Assembly: GCA_964505215.1 (NCBI GenBank)
Contig: CAZDGU010000001.1
Location: forward strand, 248,001-312,000
DNA from: Gracilimonas sp964505215
Lineage (GTDB): Bacteria; Bacteroidota; Rhodothermia; Balneolales; Balneolaceae
Reading direction: 5' to 3'
Length of the DNA: 64,000 bases
A program made the position numbers and the translations under genes. Below, piece after piece: positions 16,341 to 24,738 of this stretch (its first letter is position 1; each line of letters opens with the position of its first letter). The notes beneath the pieces were generated by a model. It ran no database searches, was not told the DNA's origin, and saw nothing but the letters and a program-made list of their open reading frames with translations.

Positions 16341-16523
16341 GAACTCGCTCCCAACGACCCCGTTGGGAGCGCCGTAAAGAACCACCCGGTTCAAAAATGA
16401 GAATCTTTCCTTGGACTGCGTTGCTTAATATCCAACCCGATTCAAGAAGATTCCGGCTCTGCACTTCCATTTCACTACAGCTTGTCCGGAATGACTGATT
16501 TTGGCCGATAAGTTTAAAACCCA
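16341..16523 (+). repeat. Partial composite element plus shared downstream module
   Basis: The palindrome GCTCCCAACG/CGTTGGGAGC (16347-16370, loop ACCC) and the GAACC-ACCC-GGTTC hairpin that follows match copy 1 at 1705. After that the sequence departs from copies 1 and 3 and instead carries a segment from about 16438 (GATTCCGGCTCTGC, TTTCACTAC) also seen at 30243-30280, so the unit is a mosaic. Confidence 0.8.
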
Positions 16524-16629
16524 CAAACTTAAAGCAGAAAACACCTATTAATCACTTTTAAAAGTGCGTGTCAGTTTGCATCTTTGGGCAACGCTCAACA
16601 CTGACTCTTTTCTTTAACTGTATAAGCAC

Positions 16630-17121
16630 ATGATGCCGAAAAAATTACATCCTTCTATTGCCGATTCCATTCAACCCATGAAGCCCAAAAAGAATATTGC
16701 GCTGATTGCTCACGATCATCGTAAAGCGGATCTTTTGGACTGGGCTGAATACAACCGCGACCACCTTGCAGAGCACAACCTATTTGGAACCGGAACTACC
16801 GGCTCGCTGGTGGCCGATAAATTAGATTTACCGGTTTTCACTTTTAAAAGCGGGCCTTTAGGGGGAGATCTCCAGATTGGAACGGCTATTGTCCAAAATG
16901 AAATTGACGTGATGATTTTCTTTTGGGATCCGCTACAGGCACAGCCGCATGATGTGGATGTAAAAGCACTTCAGCGCATCAGTATTGTGTATAATATTCC
17001 CATGGCCTGCAATCGCTCCTCTGCCGATTTCCTCATCACCTCACCCCTAATGAAAACTAAATACGACCGCTTTATTGTAGATTACAGCCAGCGGTTTAAA
17101 AAAGATTTTGATGCCGAATAA
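16630..17121 (+). CDS. mgsA: Methylglyoxal synthase
   Basis: Seen: 163 residues with IALIAHDHRKADLLDWAEYN at about 23-42, the phosphate-binding FGTGTTGSL near 52-60, FKSGPLGGDLQIGTAIVQ with the catalytic Asp 80 (Asp 71 in E. coli), FFWDPLQAQPHDVDVKALQR and YNIPMACNRSSADFLITSP. Known: MgsA converts dihydroxyacetone phosphate to methylglyoxal, a bypass relieving sugar-phosphate stress; usual length about 150. Inferred: intact enzyme with a 10-residue longer N-terminus; the Met at residue 17 is an alternative start. Its last 14 bases overlap the start of the DUF255 gene, so the two are probably one operon. No glyoxalase gene is nearby. Confidence 0.95.
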   Translation: MMPKKLHPSIADSIQPMKPKKNIALIAHDHRKADLLDWAEYNRDHLAEHNLFGTGTTGSLVADKLDLPVFTFKSGPLGGDLQIGTAIVQNEIDVMIFFWDPLQAQPHDVDVKALQRISIVYNIPMACNRSSADFLITSPLMKTKYDRFIVDYSQRFKKDFDAE

Positions 17122-19147
17122 ACTTCAAGACGAACAAAGCCCGTACCTAAAGCAGCACGCCGAGAATCCCGTAAGCTGGTATCCCTGGGGTGATGAAGCC
17201 TTCAAAAAAGCCAAAGAAGAGAACAAACCGATTTTCCTTTCCATCGGTTATGCCACCTGCCACTGGTGCCACGTGATGGCACATGAAAGTTTCGAAGATC
17301 CGGAAATTGCAGAGCTGATGAACGAGGCTTTCATCAACGTAAAAGTTGATCGGGAGGAGCGCCCGGATATTGACAGCATTTACATGACTGTTTGCCAAAT
17401 GCTGACCGGACAAGGCGGCTGGCCGCTCACCATTATTATGACGCCCGAAAAAGAGCCGTTTTTTGCGGGAACGTATATTCCTAAAGAAGCCCGGCATGAT
17501 CGAATTGGACTTCGACAGCTTATTCCCGGCGTTTCGGGAATGTGGCAAAATGAGCCGAAGCGAATTAAGCAGGCTACGGATAAAATCAGGGAAGCTTTTT
17601 CTAAAACCCAAGAATTTGAAGGCGGCCAGTTTCCCGGAACGGAAGCCACCGATTTTGCCGCCGAACAGCTTGCCCGTCGGTTTGATAATGAGCATGGCGG
17701 ATTTGGCGAGTCTCCTAAATTTCCCAGTCCCCACAACCTGATGTTTTTACTGCGACAGTGGAAAATAACCGGAGAAGAACGCTTTTTAAACATGGTTTCC
17801 ACTACGCTGGAGAAAATGCGACTGGGCGGAATTTGGGATCACATCGGCTTTGGCTTTCATCGGTATTCTACCGATCGCGAGTGGCTGCTTCCTCACTTTG
17901 AGAAAATGCTGTACGATCAGGCGCTGATGCTTATGATTTATACCGAAGCCTGGCAAGCCACTGAAAATCCTTTGTTTAAGCAAACGGTGTATGAAATTAC
18001 AGAATATATAGAACGGAATATGCTGCATCCCGAAGGCGGATTCTACTCGGCCGAGGATGCCGACAGTGAAGGCGAAGAAGGAAAGTTTTATGTGTGGGAA
18101 CTGGATGAATTCTCATCTCTGCTGGATGATAACGAGTTGGATTTCATAAAACGTTTTTCCATCACAAAAGAAGGGAATTTTGAAGACGAAGCCACCCAAC
18201 AAAAAACCGGTGCGAATATTCCTCATCTTTCCACTCCCTTAAATGAAAAAGAGCAAGTTGCTTTTGAAACGGTTCGGAAAAAGATGTTTAATCATCGCCA
18301 AAAAAGAGTTCATCCCCTACTGGATGATAAAGTTCTCACCGACTGGAACGGCCTGCTGATTGCTGCTTTAGCCAAAGCCGGATTTGCTTTTGATGAGCCT
18401 AAATTCTTGAGTCCGGCTGAAAATGCATTTCAGTTTCTGGAAACCAAACTGGTGAAAAACGGTAAGCTGCTTCACCGCTATAAAGATGGAGAAACCGGCA
18501 TCACCGCCATGGCCGATGATTACGCATTTTTAACTTGGGCGCTGATAGAACTGTACGGAGCCACTTCTAAAGCCGAGTATCTGGAAAAAGCAGTGCACTG
18601 GAATCAGAAATTCCTGGAACTATTTTGGGATGAAGAAGGGCACGGATTTTATTTTAGCATTATGGACGATGATCAGGTGTATGGTAGGCAAAAACAGATT
18701 TATGATGGTGCACTTCCTTCTTCAAATTCAGCAGCTATGCTTAATTTAATCAGGCTGAGCCGACTTACCGGGCAAACCGAACTGGAAGATTATGCCTACA
18801 AGCTGGGCAAAACATTTTCAGCCGACCTCATTCGCTCTGGAGACAGCATCAGCTATGCCATGCAAAGCATTCAGTTTTTACATGCCGATGCTACTGAGTT
18901 CAGCTTAGCGGGTGCTTCCCAAGAGATAAAAGATGCAGTTTCTCTGTTACGCCCGGAATTCTCCCCCTTTTCCGTGCTTCATCAAATTTCCGATGAGAAT
19001 AAAGAGGCACTGACTGCGGCCGCTCCTTATACCGGACCTCAGTCTGCCATAAATGATGAACTAACGCTCTACATTTGCAGAAACTTCAGCTGTAAGAAGC
19101 CAATTCATGGTTTGGAAGCTGTTACGGAGCGGTTGAATACTCAATAA
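17108..19147 (+). CDS. DUF255 thioredoxin-domain protein (YyaL/SPATA20 family)
   Basis: Seen: 679 residues. An N-terminal thioredoxin-like DUF255 domain (residues 1-165) with SPYLKQHAENPVSWYPWGDE, and the redox-type motif CHWC at 51-54 inside YATCHWCHVMAHESFED, then DREERPDID and GGWPLTIIMTP. An (alpha/alpha)6-barrel-like region follows, with HFEKMLYDQALML, GGFYSAEDADSEGEEGKFYVW and LTDWNGLLIAALAKAG. Known: the family is widespread, has no established reaction, and the C-terminal part resembles glycan epimerases/glucosidases. The gene opens ATGATG; either Met may be used, and both overlap mgsA by 11-14 bases. Inferred: cytoplasmic, co-expressed with mgsA. A bidirectional terminator follows the stop. 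Confidence 0.9.
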   Translation: MMPNKLQDEQSPYLKQHAENPVSWYPWGDEAFKKAKEENKPIFLSIGYATCHWCHVMAHESFEDPEIAELMNEAFINVKVDREERPDIDSIYMTVCQMLTGQGGWPLTIIMTPEKEPFFAGTYIPKEARHDRIGLRQLIPGVSGMWQNEPKRIKQATDKIREAFSKTQEFEGGQFPGTEATDFAAEQLARRFDNEHGGFGESPKFPSPHNLMFLLRQWKITGEERFLNMVSTTLEKMRLGGIWDHIGFGFHRYSTDREWLLPHFEKMLYDQALMLMIYTEAWQATENPLFKQTVYEITEYIERNMLHPEGGFYSAEDADSEGEEGKFYVWELDEFSSLLDDNELDFIKRFSITKEGNFEDEATQQKTGANIPHLSTPLNEKEQVAFETVRKKMFNHRQKRVHPLLDDKVLTDWNGLLIAALAKAGFAFDEPKFLSPAENAFQFLETKLVKNGKLLHRYKDGETGITAMADDYAFLTWALIELYGATSKAEYLEKAVHWNQKFLELFWDEEGHGFYFSIMDDDQVYGRQKQIYDGALPSSNSAAMLNLIRLSRLTGQTELEDYAYKLGKTFSADLIRSGDSISYAMQSIQFLHADATEFSLAGASQEIKDAVSLLRPEFSPFSVLHQISDENKEALTAAAPYTGPQSAINDELTLYICRNFSCKKPIHGLEAVTERLNTQ

Positions 19148-19165
19148 AGAAAAACTCAACCCAAC

Positions 19166-19199
19166 AAAAAAGCGCCGCTCAAACTGAACGGCGCTTTTT
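19166..19199. terminator. Bidirectional terminator between convergent genes
   Basis: Perfect 11-bp stem (19167-19177 with 19189-19199, core GCGCCG/CGGCGC, flanked by A and T runs) with an 11-base loop. The A run on one side and T run on the other let it serve both the DUF255 gene and the DUF4412 gene, which converge here. Confidence 0.9.
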
Positions 19200-19227
19200 G
19201 GTATTAACCTGGTTTACAAAAATTTCC

Positions 19228-19983
19228 TTATTCCATCATCAGGCTGAAAATATATTCTTGAAGGCTGACCAAGGTAACACCTGCCGGCACTTCAACCCTG
19301 CTTTTGGCAACAGCTGAGCGATCGATATTTTTCACTTCCATTACTTTGGTGCGCTCATTTCCCTTCACAGCTTCCACTAACATGGGGAAGTTTTTGCCTT
19401 TAAAAAACACATCCTGCGACATTCCGTTTATTTCCTTATCAATGCTTTTGGGCATTCCCTTCCACGGCTCAGCCAGTATGCCCCAGTTTATATCAATATT
19501 TGGGGTGAGCCATACCGAAAGATGAGTTCCGGGCTCATCTTTACTCCTTATAATCATTTCAGTGGTTTTTTGCCCTAAAATGGTTTTCGTACGATTGCTG
19601 AAACTGTACTCGGTTTCGGGAGTGTCAGCATCGTTCGTATCATTCTGCATCCAGCCAAACACCATTTCAACCATCGACTCTATACCTGCCTTTGTGGCCT
19701 GCAGAGCCTTATTCTCGTCGGTTAAAACAATAAAATCTTTTTGGTCGTTACGAATCAGCAGTCCGCCGGCATTAACACGGCCCATAACGCTCACCTCATC
19801 ATCACCCTTAATCAAAATCCGGTTTGGGGTAGCGTATAAATTTAAGGTGCTGTTCTCAATTTCTCCGTCCTCCTCGCCATAAACGCTCATGGTGATGTGC
19901 CCTTCAAACTGAGCATAAACTGCCGATGAAAGCAGGCTGAAAAATAAGGCAACTGTAAAAATGGATAATCTCATGGTTTTCAT
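19228..19983 (-). CDS. Secreted DUF4412-domain protein
   Basis: Seen: 251 residues with a cleavable signal peptide (IFTVALFFSLLSSAVYAQ, cut after AYAQ-type residues about 25), then a beta-rich domain: FEGHITMSVYGEEDGE, LNLYATPNRILIKGDDEVSV, GGLLIRNDQKDFIVLTDENK, and near the end GMPKSIDKEINGMSQDVFFK. Known: this is the pattern of DUF4412, found mainly in Bacteroidota-like bacteria, sometimes compared with LolA-like folds. Inferred: periplasmic protein that may bind lipid or peptide; no function is established. It is monocistronic, ending at the shared terminator. Confidence 0.8.
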   Translation of the reverse strand: MKTMRLSIFTVALFFSLLSSAVYAQFEGHITMSVYGEEDGEIENSTLNLYATPNRILIKGDDEVSVMGRVNAGGLLIRNDQKDFIVLTDENKALQATKAGIESMVEMVFGWMQNDTNDADTPETEYSFSNRTKTILGQKTTEMIIRSKDEPGTHLSVWLTPNIDINWGILAEPWKGMPKSIDKEINGMSQDVFFKGKNFPMLVEAVKGNERTKVMEVKNIDRSAVAKSRVEVPAGVTLVSLQEYIFSLMME

Positions 19984-20159
19984 AATTGTGAATTTGGTTT
20001 ACATCAACGGGATTATAACGCTGTGATGGCAGACTTGTTTCGCGGCAAAAGATATTCTTAGGTATCATTGAAAGCAAGCCGGCCCGAATTAATCACATGT
20101 AATTTTATTTGCCGGTCAGATTAGAATGTACAACATCGCTTTCCGGCTTAAACCATTCC

Positions 20160-20660
20160 TTAAACCATGTACAAATAAGGCTTCCAGGGTTCCTGAACAC
20201 CGCCATTGGAATCCCGGAAAAAGGTAAGTGGAATGGGGCGATAGGGCTTGCCCTTCAGTTCCATGTGAGCTTCTTCGGGTGTGCGATTTCCTTTATACAC
20301 ATTGCATTTGTCACATGCTGTTATCAGGTTTTCCCAGCTGTCTTTTCCACCCCGGCTTTTTGGGTTGATGTGGTCGATAGTTAAATCGGATTTCTTTCCG
20401 CAGTACTGGCACATAAAGTTATCACGGCGCATGATATTTCGGCGTGAAAGTACAATTTTTGCGTATGGAATATTAATATAGCGCCGTAGCCGAATTACCG
20501 AAGGAAATTGAAATGCTTCGGATGTAGTACGTATAACTCTATCCGGATCGTCGTGCAATAATTCTGCCTTATCCAGAAAAATCAGCTTTATGGAACGTTG
20601 TACAGAACAAATGCTAAGTGGCTGATAATCTTGATTTAAAACTAAAACAGTGGCGTTCAT
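20160..20660 (-). CDS. HNH endonuclease-family protein
   Basis: Seen: 166 residues. The N-terminal half (MNATVLVLNQDYQPLSICSV, RSIKLIFLDKAELLHDD) is the usual lead-in of this group. The HNH domain follows at about 85-145: NFMCQYCGKK, LTIDHINPKSRGGKDSWENL, TACDKCNVYKGNRTPEEA. The two CxxC pairs and the DH plus N residues form the zinc and catalytic site. Known: stand-alone HNH proteins of this type are very common in bacterial chromosomes and are not part of a recognised defence or mobile element. Inferred: an intact, possibly DNA-nicking nuclease of unknown role. No methyltransferase, restriction gene or phage gene is adjacent. Confidence 0.9.
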   Translation of the reverse strand: MNATVLVLNQDYQPLSICSVQRSIKLIFLDKAELLHDDPDRVIRTTSEAFQFPSVIRLRRYINIPYAKIVLSRRNIMRRDNFMCQYCGKKSDLTIDHINPKSRGGKDSWENLITACDKCNVYKGNRTPEEAHMELKGKPYRPIPLTFFRDSNGGVQEPWKPYLYMV

Positions 20661-21099
20661 AGTGCATCCGGGATTAAATGGTTTAGATAGTATTTATTTT
20701 TAAAAATCATACTGAATGCAAATTATGAAACGAGGAACAGCTCAGGCTGAAATGAGCACGCCGTATTATGTAATATTTGTTTCTAAATATCAATAGTTAA
20801 TCAATGGCTCTCATTTCCCTCTTAAATGTAGCTTTCTTGAGCTCGGAATTGCGTGAATTTTCCGGAAAAGGTGAATCTTGATTTCCGGCGAATGGAATTT
20901 CTTTGAACTTGAAGAGTACTAATTCATAAGAATACTTCAGACCAATAAGTGTAGGCAGAGCTTTTTTCTCGCAGATTTACGCTGAGGAAATTTCTGAAAA
21001 TCTGTGGAGTTCTGTACTAAACTCCACGCGCCGCCCTGCGAGAAACAAAATCACAGAAACGGCTTTGTTCTACAATCGGAATGATTACGTTATATAAAA
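20661..21099. other. Gap downstream of the flagellar/glycosyltransferase operon
   Basis: No gene is seen. It contains the promoter side of the HNH gene (to the left), A/T-rich DNA, and the nested inverted repeat at 20965-21045, which lies 55 bases after the stop of the glycosyltransferase gene and could act as its 3' end structure. Confidence 0.5.
20965..21045. repeat. Nested inverted repeat, CGCAGATT family, copy 1
   Basis: Outer arms TTTCTCGCAG (20965-20974) and CTGCGAGAAA (21036-21045) pair perfectly over 10 bp. An inner stem GTGGAGTT/AACTCCAC (21004-21011 with 21020-21027) has an 8-base loop. A related element with changed but still perfect outer arms lies at 61454-61519. Confidence 0.85.
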
Positions 21100-22446
21100 T
21101 CAGGCTACTTTTGCGATGAGCTTTTGCGCCTGTTCTATCCTGTTTGTTTTTAAAGACGCTACTATCAACCGTCGCCTGTACTCATCATTCTGCGGAAAAT
21201 CTTGATGAAGCTGGGCATACAAATCATACACAAAGTCGTACCAGCCGTTTTCCATAAACATGGTCATGTAATCCTTGAATTCCTTACTCTTCAAATCCGA
21301 CAGGTCTTCCTTACACAGAATTCGATCAAATATTTTGTTGAAGTAGAAAACTGAACTTTCATAATCAGACAACTCTAAAGACAACAGCATCACTTTATGT
21401 AAAAACGCTTCTTCCACTTCCCCATTTCTTATTTCATAGAGCTTATTGAACAACTCCAGAGCTTTGGATCTGTTCCCGGTTTTCAAAGCGAGGTCCGTCA
21501 GGTTAAGCAGCGTTTCTTCTTCGCCAATTTTAACATCAAAATTAGCCAGAGAGTATAATTCAATGCGTTCGTAGTAATTATGAAGTGCTTTATACGCCTC
21601 TTTCCAATTTTTTTGCAGTTGGTAAATTTTAAACTGAATCAGGTAAGGCACGCTTTGGAAAGACTCGGCCTGAATGGATGTGTCGGCTAATGCCAGCGCC
21701 TGGGGCCATTTATACTGCTCGGCCATACAGCTTGCCAATCCGTTAACGGCGCCTAACCTGTCATGAGGCAGCAACCGTTTTTGTTTTAGAATATGGCGGT
21801 ACTGGGCTGCAGCCAGTACATATTTTTTCTGCTTAAAGTGCTGATCTCCCTGCACCAAATAAAGCTGCGGAGAATGATGGCGCTGGGCAAGTTCATCATC
21901 AGGATTTACTTGTTGAACCGGATTACTTTTCCGCTCAATAAGAATGGGCATGTGCGTAATTTCCACTTCATTTTGCACCATGTACTTCGTGCAATCGGGT
22001 AAATTTTTTCCCTGAAAAACTATTTCATTTCCTGTAGGAACCAGCCGCATTTGATAGTGCTGATATAACTTTTCATTTTGATGGTGAACAATAAGCGCCG
22101 GAGCCCATTGTTTTGCATTCACAGCCTCTCGGGTGGGGAAGTCATTAAAACAGATATCCTCATCATCTTCTATAAAAAGCATCCATTTTTTGGTTGCATT
22201 CTGCACACATTCATTCCAAATATCTGTGCGATGTTCTTTAGCAAAACTACGCCTCCAGCTGATTCCATCCGGCAGCCCGGCAGGGCGCTCAACAGGTGCA
22301 ATTACCTTCAGGCTATTAAAAATGGAATTCCATTCTTGCAGCTTTTTGCTGTTCAGGTACTTCACATCGGTTAGATAAACTACCAAGTCAATCCATCCTT
22401 TTATTTTCTCGTTGGTGTTCGCCGTGTGTATGCTATTTAATTCCAT
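21100..22446 (-). CDS. Glycosyltransferase-like domain with TPR repeats
   Basis: Seen: 448 residues. The N-terminal part (about 18-160) reads WIDLVVYLTDVKYLNSKKLQ, IWNECVQNATKKWMLFIEDD, with the acidic EDDEDICF in the place of a GT-A-type DxD. From about 200 the sequence is helical with TPR-like units (LYLVQGDQHFKQKKYVLAAA, AAQYRHILKQKRLLPHDRLG, MAEQYKWPQALALADTSIQA). Known: GT2-like plus TPR proteins occur in flagellin and surface-glycan loci. The start of the GT domain seems short: no full nucleotide-sugar site is seen. It lies 34 bases after flgL on the same strand, so it is probably the last gene of the flagellar operon. Inferred: role in flagellar protein modification, or in sensing glycan assembly; not certain to be catalytic. 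Confidence 0.65.
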   Translation of the reverse strand: MELNSIHTANTNEKIKGWIDLVVYLTDVKYLNSKKLQEWNSIFNSLKVIAPVERPAGLPDGISWRRSFAKEHRTDIWNECVQNATKKWMLFIEDDEDICFNDFPTREAVNAKQWAPALIVHHQNEKLYQHYQMRLVPTGNEIVFQGKNLPDCTKYMVQNEVEITHMPILIERKSNPVQQVNPDDELAQRHHSPQLYLVQGDQHFKQKKYVLAAAQYRHILKQKRLLPHDRLGAVNGLASCMAEQYKWPQALALADTSIQAESFQSVPYLIQFKIYQLQKNWKEAYKALHNYYERIELYSLANFDVKIGEEETLLNLTDLALKTGNRSKALELFNKLYEIRNGEVEEAFLHKVMLLSLELSDYESSVFYFNKIFDRILCKEDLSDLKSKEFKDYMTMFMENGWYDFVYDLYAQLHQDFPQNDEYRRRLIVASLKTNRIEQAQKLIAKVA

Positions 22447-22479
22447 CTAACTGAGTATATAAAGTTAAAACCCGATTGC

Positions 22480-23373
22480 TTATAAATAATCCAGCAACGT
22501 GTTGCTGAACATAGTTGTGTGCACGGCCATGGCCGACTGATACGCTACATCTACCCGCTGGAGGTCCGAAAATGCTTTCGCGTAATCTGTATCTACCAGC
22601 CCGCTGATGTCTGACTGTTTGGTTATTCTGGCGGCTTCGTACTGCTCAACCATATAATCCATACGGTTGATGTTATTTCCTAAATTTGCGGTTTGATCGG
22701 TTACATGCTCAATGGCGCCATCCATTTCTGTAAGCAGCCTGTTTATTTCCGCTTCATCATTATTACGGAGGGCTTGCTCTGCATTCCCAATAATTTCAAA
22801 AAGGTCGCCATCCGGTGTGTTTCTTAAATTGGTGCCGGCCAGGCTTATTTCTATGCTCACTCCGTCTCCGGCTAATATTTCGGGAGCTTTTGCATTGCTG
22901 TTATCAGCAATACCGCCCGGTGCACCGGCATCAGGGGTAAATGGTTTTTCAGCACTGTTTGTGCCTGCAAACAAATAACGGTCGCCATAGCTGAGGTTTA
23001 AAGTACTTACAATGCTATCCCGGATGCCCGACAGTGAATCTGCCATGGTTTCGCGATTACTCTCTCCGTAGGAACTCGAAGCCCCTTGCACCATTAAGCC
23101 TTTTATCTCAATCAGGCGATCAATTGTTTCGTCCAGTGCGCCCTGGGCTAACCTGCTTTGGCGCAGTCCGCTTTCAATATTGCTTTGAAATTGTTCTTCT
23201 TTTCTGATGTCTTCTTCTAAAATACGGCCTCGTTGAAAAGAAACCGGATCATGCGAAGGCACGCGAACCGACTTTCCGCTGGAAAGGTCAGATTGAATTT
23301 TGGCTAATTCGCTGCGATTGTTATTCACATCGCGCATGAAGTTACCGAATATAGTTTTTTGAGTAATTCGCAT
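22480..23373 (-). CDS. flgL: Flagellar hook-filament junction protein FlgL
   Basis: Seen: 297 residues. The flagellin-like N-terminus (MRITQKTIFGNFMRDVNNNR, LAKIQSDLSSGKSVRVPSHD, DPVSFQRGRILEEDI) and a C-terminal heptad-rich helix (ISGLVDTDYAKAFSDLQRVD, AYQSAMAVHTTMFSNTLLDYL) are typical of hook-associated protein 3. Known: FlgL links FlgK to the filament and is exported through the flagellar type III apparatus. The central part (SYGDRYLFAGTNSAEKPFTP) is the variable D2-like insert. It follows flgK by 4 bases. Confidence 0.93.
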   Translation of the reverse strand: MRITQKTIFGNFMRDVNNNRSELAKIQSDLSSGKSVRVPSHDPVSFQRGRILEEDIRKEEQFQSNIESGLRQSRLAQGALDETIDRLIEIKGLMVQGASSSYGESNRETMADSLSGIRDSIVSTLNLSYGDRYLFAGTNSAEKPFTPDAGAPGGIADNSNAKAPEILAGDGVSIEISLAGTNLRNTPDGDLFEIIGNAEQALRNNDEAEINRLLTEMDGAIEHVTDQTANLGNNINRMDYMVEQYEAARITKQSDISGLVDTDYAKAFSDLQRVDVAYQSAMAVHTTMFSNTLLDYL

Positions 23374-23377
23374 GGTG

Positions 23378-24736
23378 TTACCTCAACATTCCTATTAATG
23401 TATCATAAATGTTTTGGGCGGCCGACATTGCCTTTGCTGCTCCCTGATACGCATTTTGATATTGTATCATTAAGCTAAGTTCTTCATCAATATTTACTCC
23501 GGCTTCCCGCTCTTGCTGCGTTTTCAGCATTTGAATTTCCGAATCGCGTGCTTCAATTTGTGAGTTTAAGCTGCTTAGATGATTACCCGGCGTGCTTATT
23601 AAATCTACCGAGTAGTTGACCGGTTTCCTTCCTTCTATAATCCGCTGATTTCTTAAATCTGCTATTTGTGCAGCTGTGGCTCCGTTTCCTGCCTCACCGT
23701 TGGCATCTGAGGCAGCAATGAGTGAAGGATTGTTTTCAATAGCGGTTTCTAAACTTATGGTATCTGCAGTTGTATTGGCGGGATCGAAAAAATTGCGATG
23801 CGTGTCATCATTCAACCCAAACCCGGAGAAATGGATTGCATTGAATTCACTTACCAGCGTGGCTGCTAAATCATCCAAACGATTTTTTAATGCGGGAATT
23901 TCCTTCGTGTACATCTCAATTTCTGCACCCAGCTGTCCGCCCGTTGGAAGTACCGCTTTGCCATTCTGCAACCGCAGCTGATAGGTTTTATTAACATCAT
24001 CAATTTCCGGCTTTAAGGTCATGGCCTTGTCGGCATCTAACACGGTAATGCCGGCTATTCTAATTTCTAAGGCACCATTTCCGGTAACATTCGTTTCAAA
24101 ATCAACCTGTTCCGACAGCTCCTCCAGCTTCCTCACCCGTAAATCCAAGCTGGTATTATCGGGATTTCCGGATGCTTGCGATTGAGCAATGGTATCATTC
24201 AGCGTGTGTATTTCTTTCAGCAGTCCATTTATGGACTGAACGGTGGCCTGAGAATTTTCAATAATCAGATTACTCGTTGTATCAATATTCCCGCTAATAC
24301 TTTTGAATTTAGAAGTCAGCTGTTTGGTTTGGCTAATCAAGCTGTTTCTCACGCTTATATCTTGCGGGTCGGCCGAAAGCTCAGAAAAAGCATCCAGTAC
24401 ATTGCTGATACTCAAATCCAAATCGTTTCCGGAGTCGGATGCCATGCTCGCTTCCAGCTGCTCAAATATATGAGCTTTGTTTTGCATGTACGACATATTC
24501 TGGCGCTTCTGGTTCAGCACCACATCGTTCATTTCGTTTCGGAGCCGCTTTACGGTAGAAATATTTACCCCAAGGCCGGTATTATATCCGGTCATTTTCA
24601 TCCCATTCGGGGTTTTATCAATACGCTGTCGGCTGTAACCGGGCGTATCCGCATTCACAATATTATTTGCTGTTACAGAAAGGGAACGCTCCGCACTTTT
24701 AAGACCACTTTTTGAAATCTCAAATAATGAACGCAT
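23378..24736 (-). CDS. flgK: Flagellar hook-associated protein FlgK
   Basis: Seen: 452 residues. N-terminal rod-type motif SVTANNIVNADTPGYSRQRI (about 20-39), long coiled central region (SFEELSADPQDISVRNSLIS-like helices), the C-terminal LNSQIEARDSEIQMLKTQQE followed by LSLMIQYQNAYQGAAKAMSA. Known: FlgK is the first hook-filament junction protein; sizes range 450-650. Inferred: intact and compact. It is separated by 2-4 bases from flgN upstream and flgL downstream, so the three are translationally close. Confidence 0.93.
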   Translation of the reverse strand: MRSLFEISKSGLKSAERSLSVTANNIVNADTPGYSRQRIDKTPNGMKMTGYNTGLGVNISTVKRLRNEMNDVVLNQKRQNMSYMQNKAHIFEQLEASMASDSGNDLDLSISNVLDAFSELSADPQDISVRNSLISQTKQLTSKFKSISGNIDTTSNLIIENSQATVQSINGLLKEIHTLNDTIAQSQASGNPDNTSLDLRVRKLEELSEQVDFETNVTGNGALEIRIAGITVLDADKAMTLKPEIDDVNKTYQLRLQNGKAVLPTGGQLGAEIEMYTKEIPALKNRLDDLAATLVSEFNAIHFSGFGLNDDTHRNFFDPANTTADTISLETAIENNPSLIAASDANGEAGNGATAAQIADLRNQRIIEGRKPVNYSVDLISTPGNHLSSLNSQIEARDSEIQMLKTQQEREAGVNIDEELSLMIQYQNAYQGAAKAMSAAQNIYDTLIGMLR

Positions 24737-24738
24737 TG

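Larger units (their letters stand above)
15919..16629. other. Long non-coding gap between lysC and mgsA, built of repeats
   Basis: No gene is supported; 60-95 codon frames on the minus strand run through the repeats. From left to right it holds the TATCAGC tandem tract, its right flank shared with 1661-1699, the CAATTCATTCAAC hairpin module, the GCTCCCAACG palindrome with its second ACCC hairpin, and a segment at about 16438-16523 shared with 30243-30320. The last 100 bases before 16630 should hold the mgsA promoter. Confidence 0.7.

Noticed and set aside
20109..20384. 91-codon plus-strand frame over the HNH gene
   Set aside because: It is the antisense shadow of the HNH reading frame, whose zinc and catalytic motifs are clear.
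20160..20660. HNH gene as part of a restriction or defence island
   Set aside because: Neighbours are a DUF4412 gene and flagellar genes; no methyltransferase, helicase or phage gene is adjacent.
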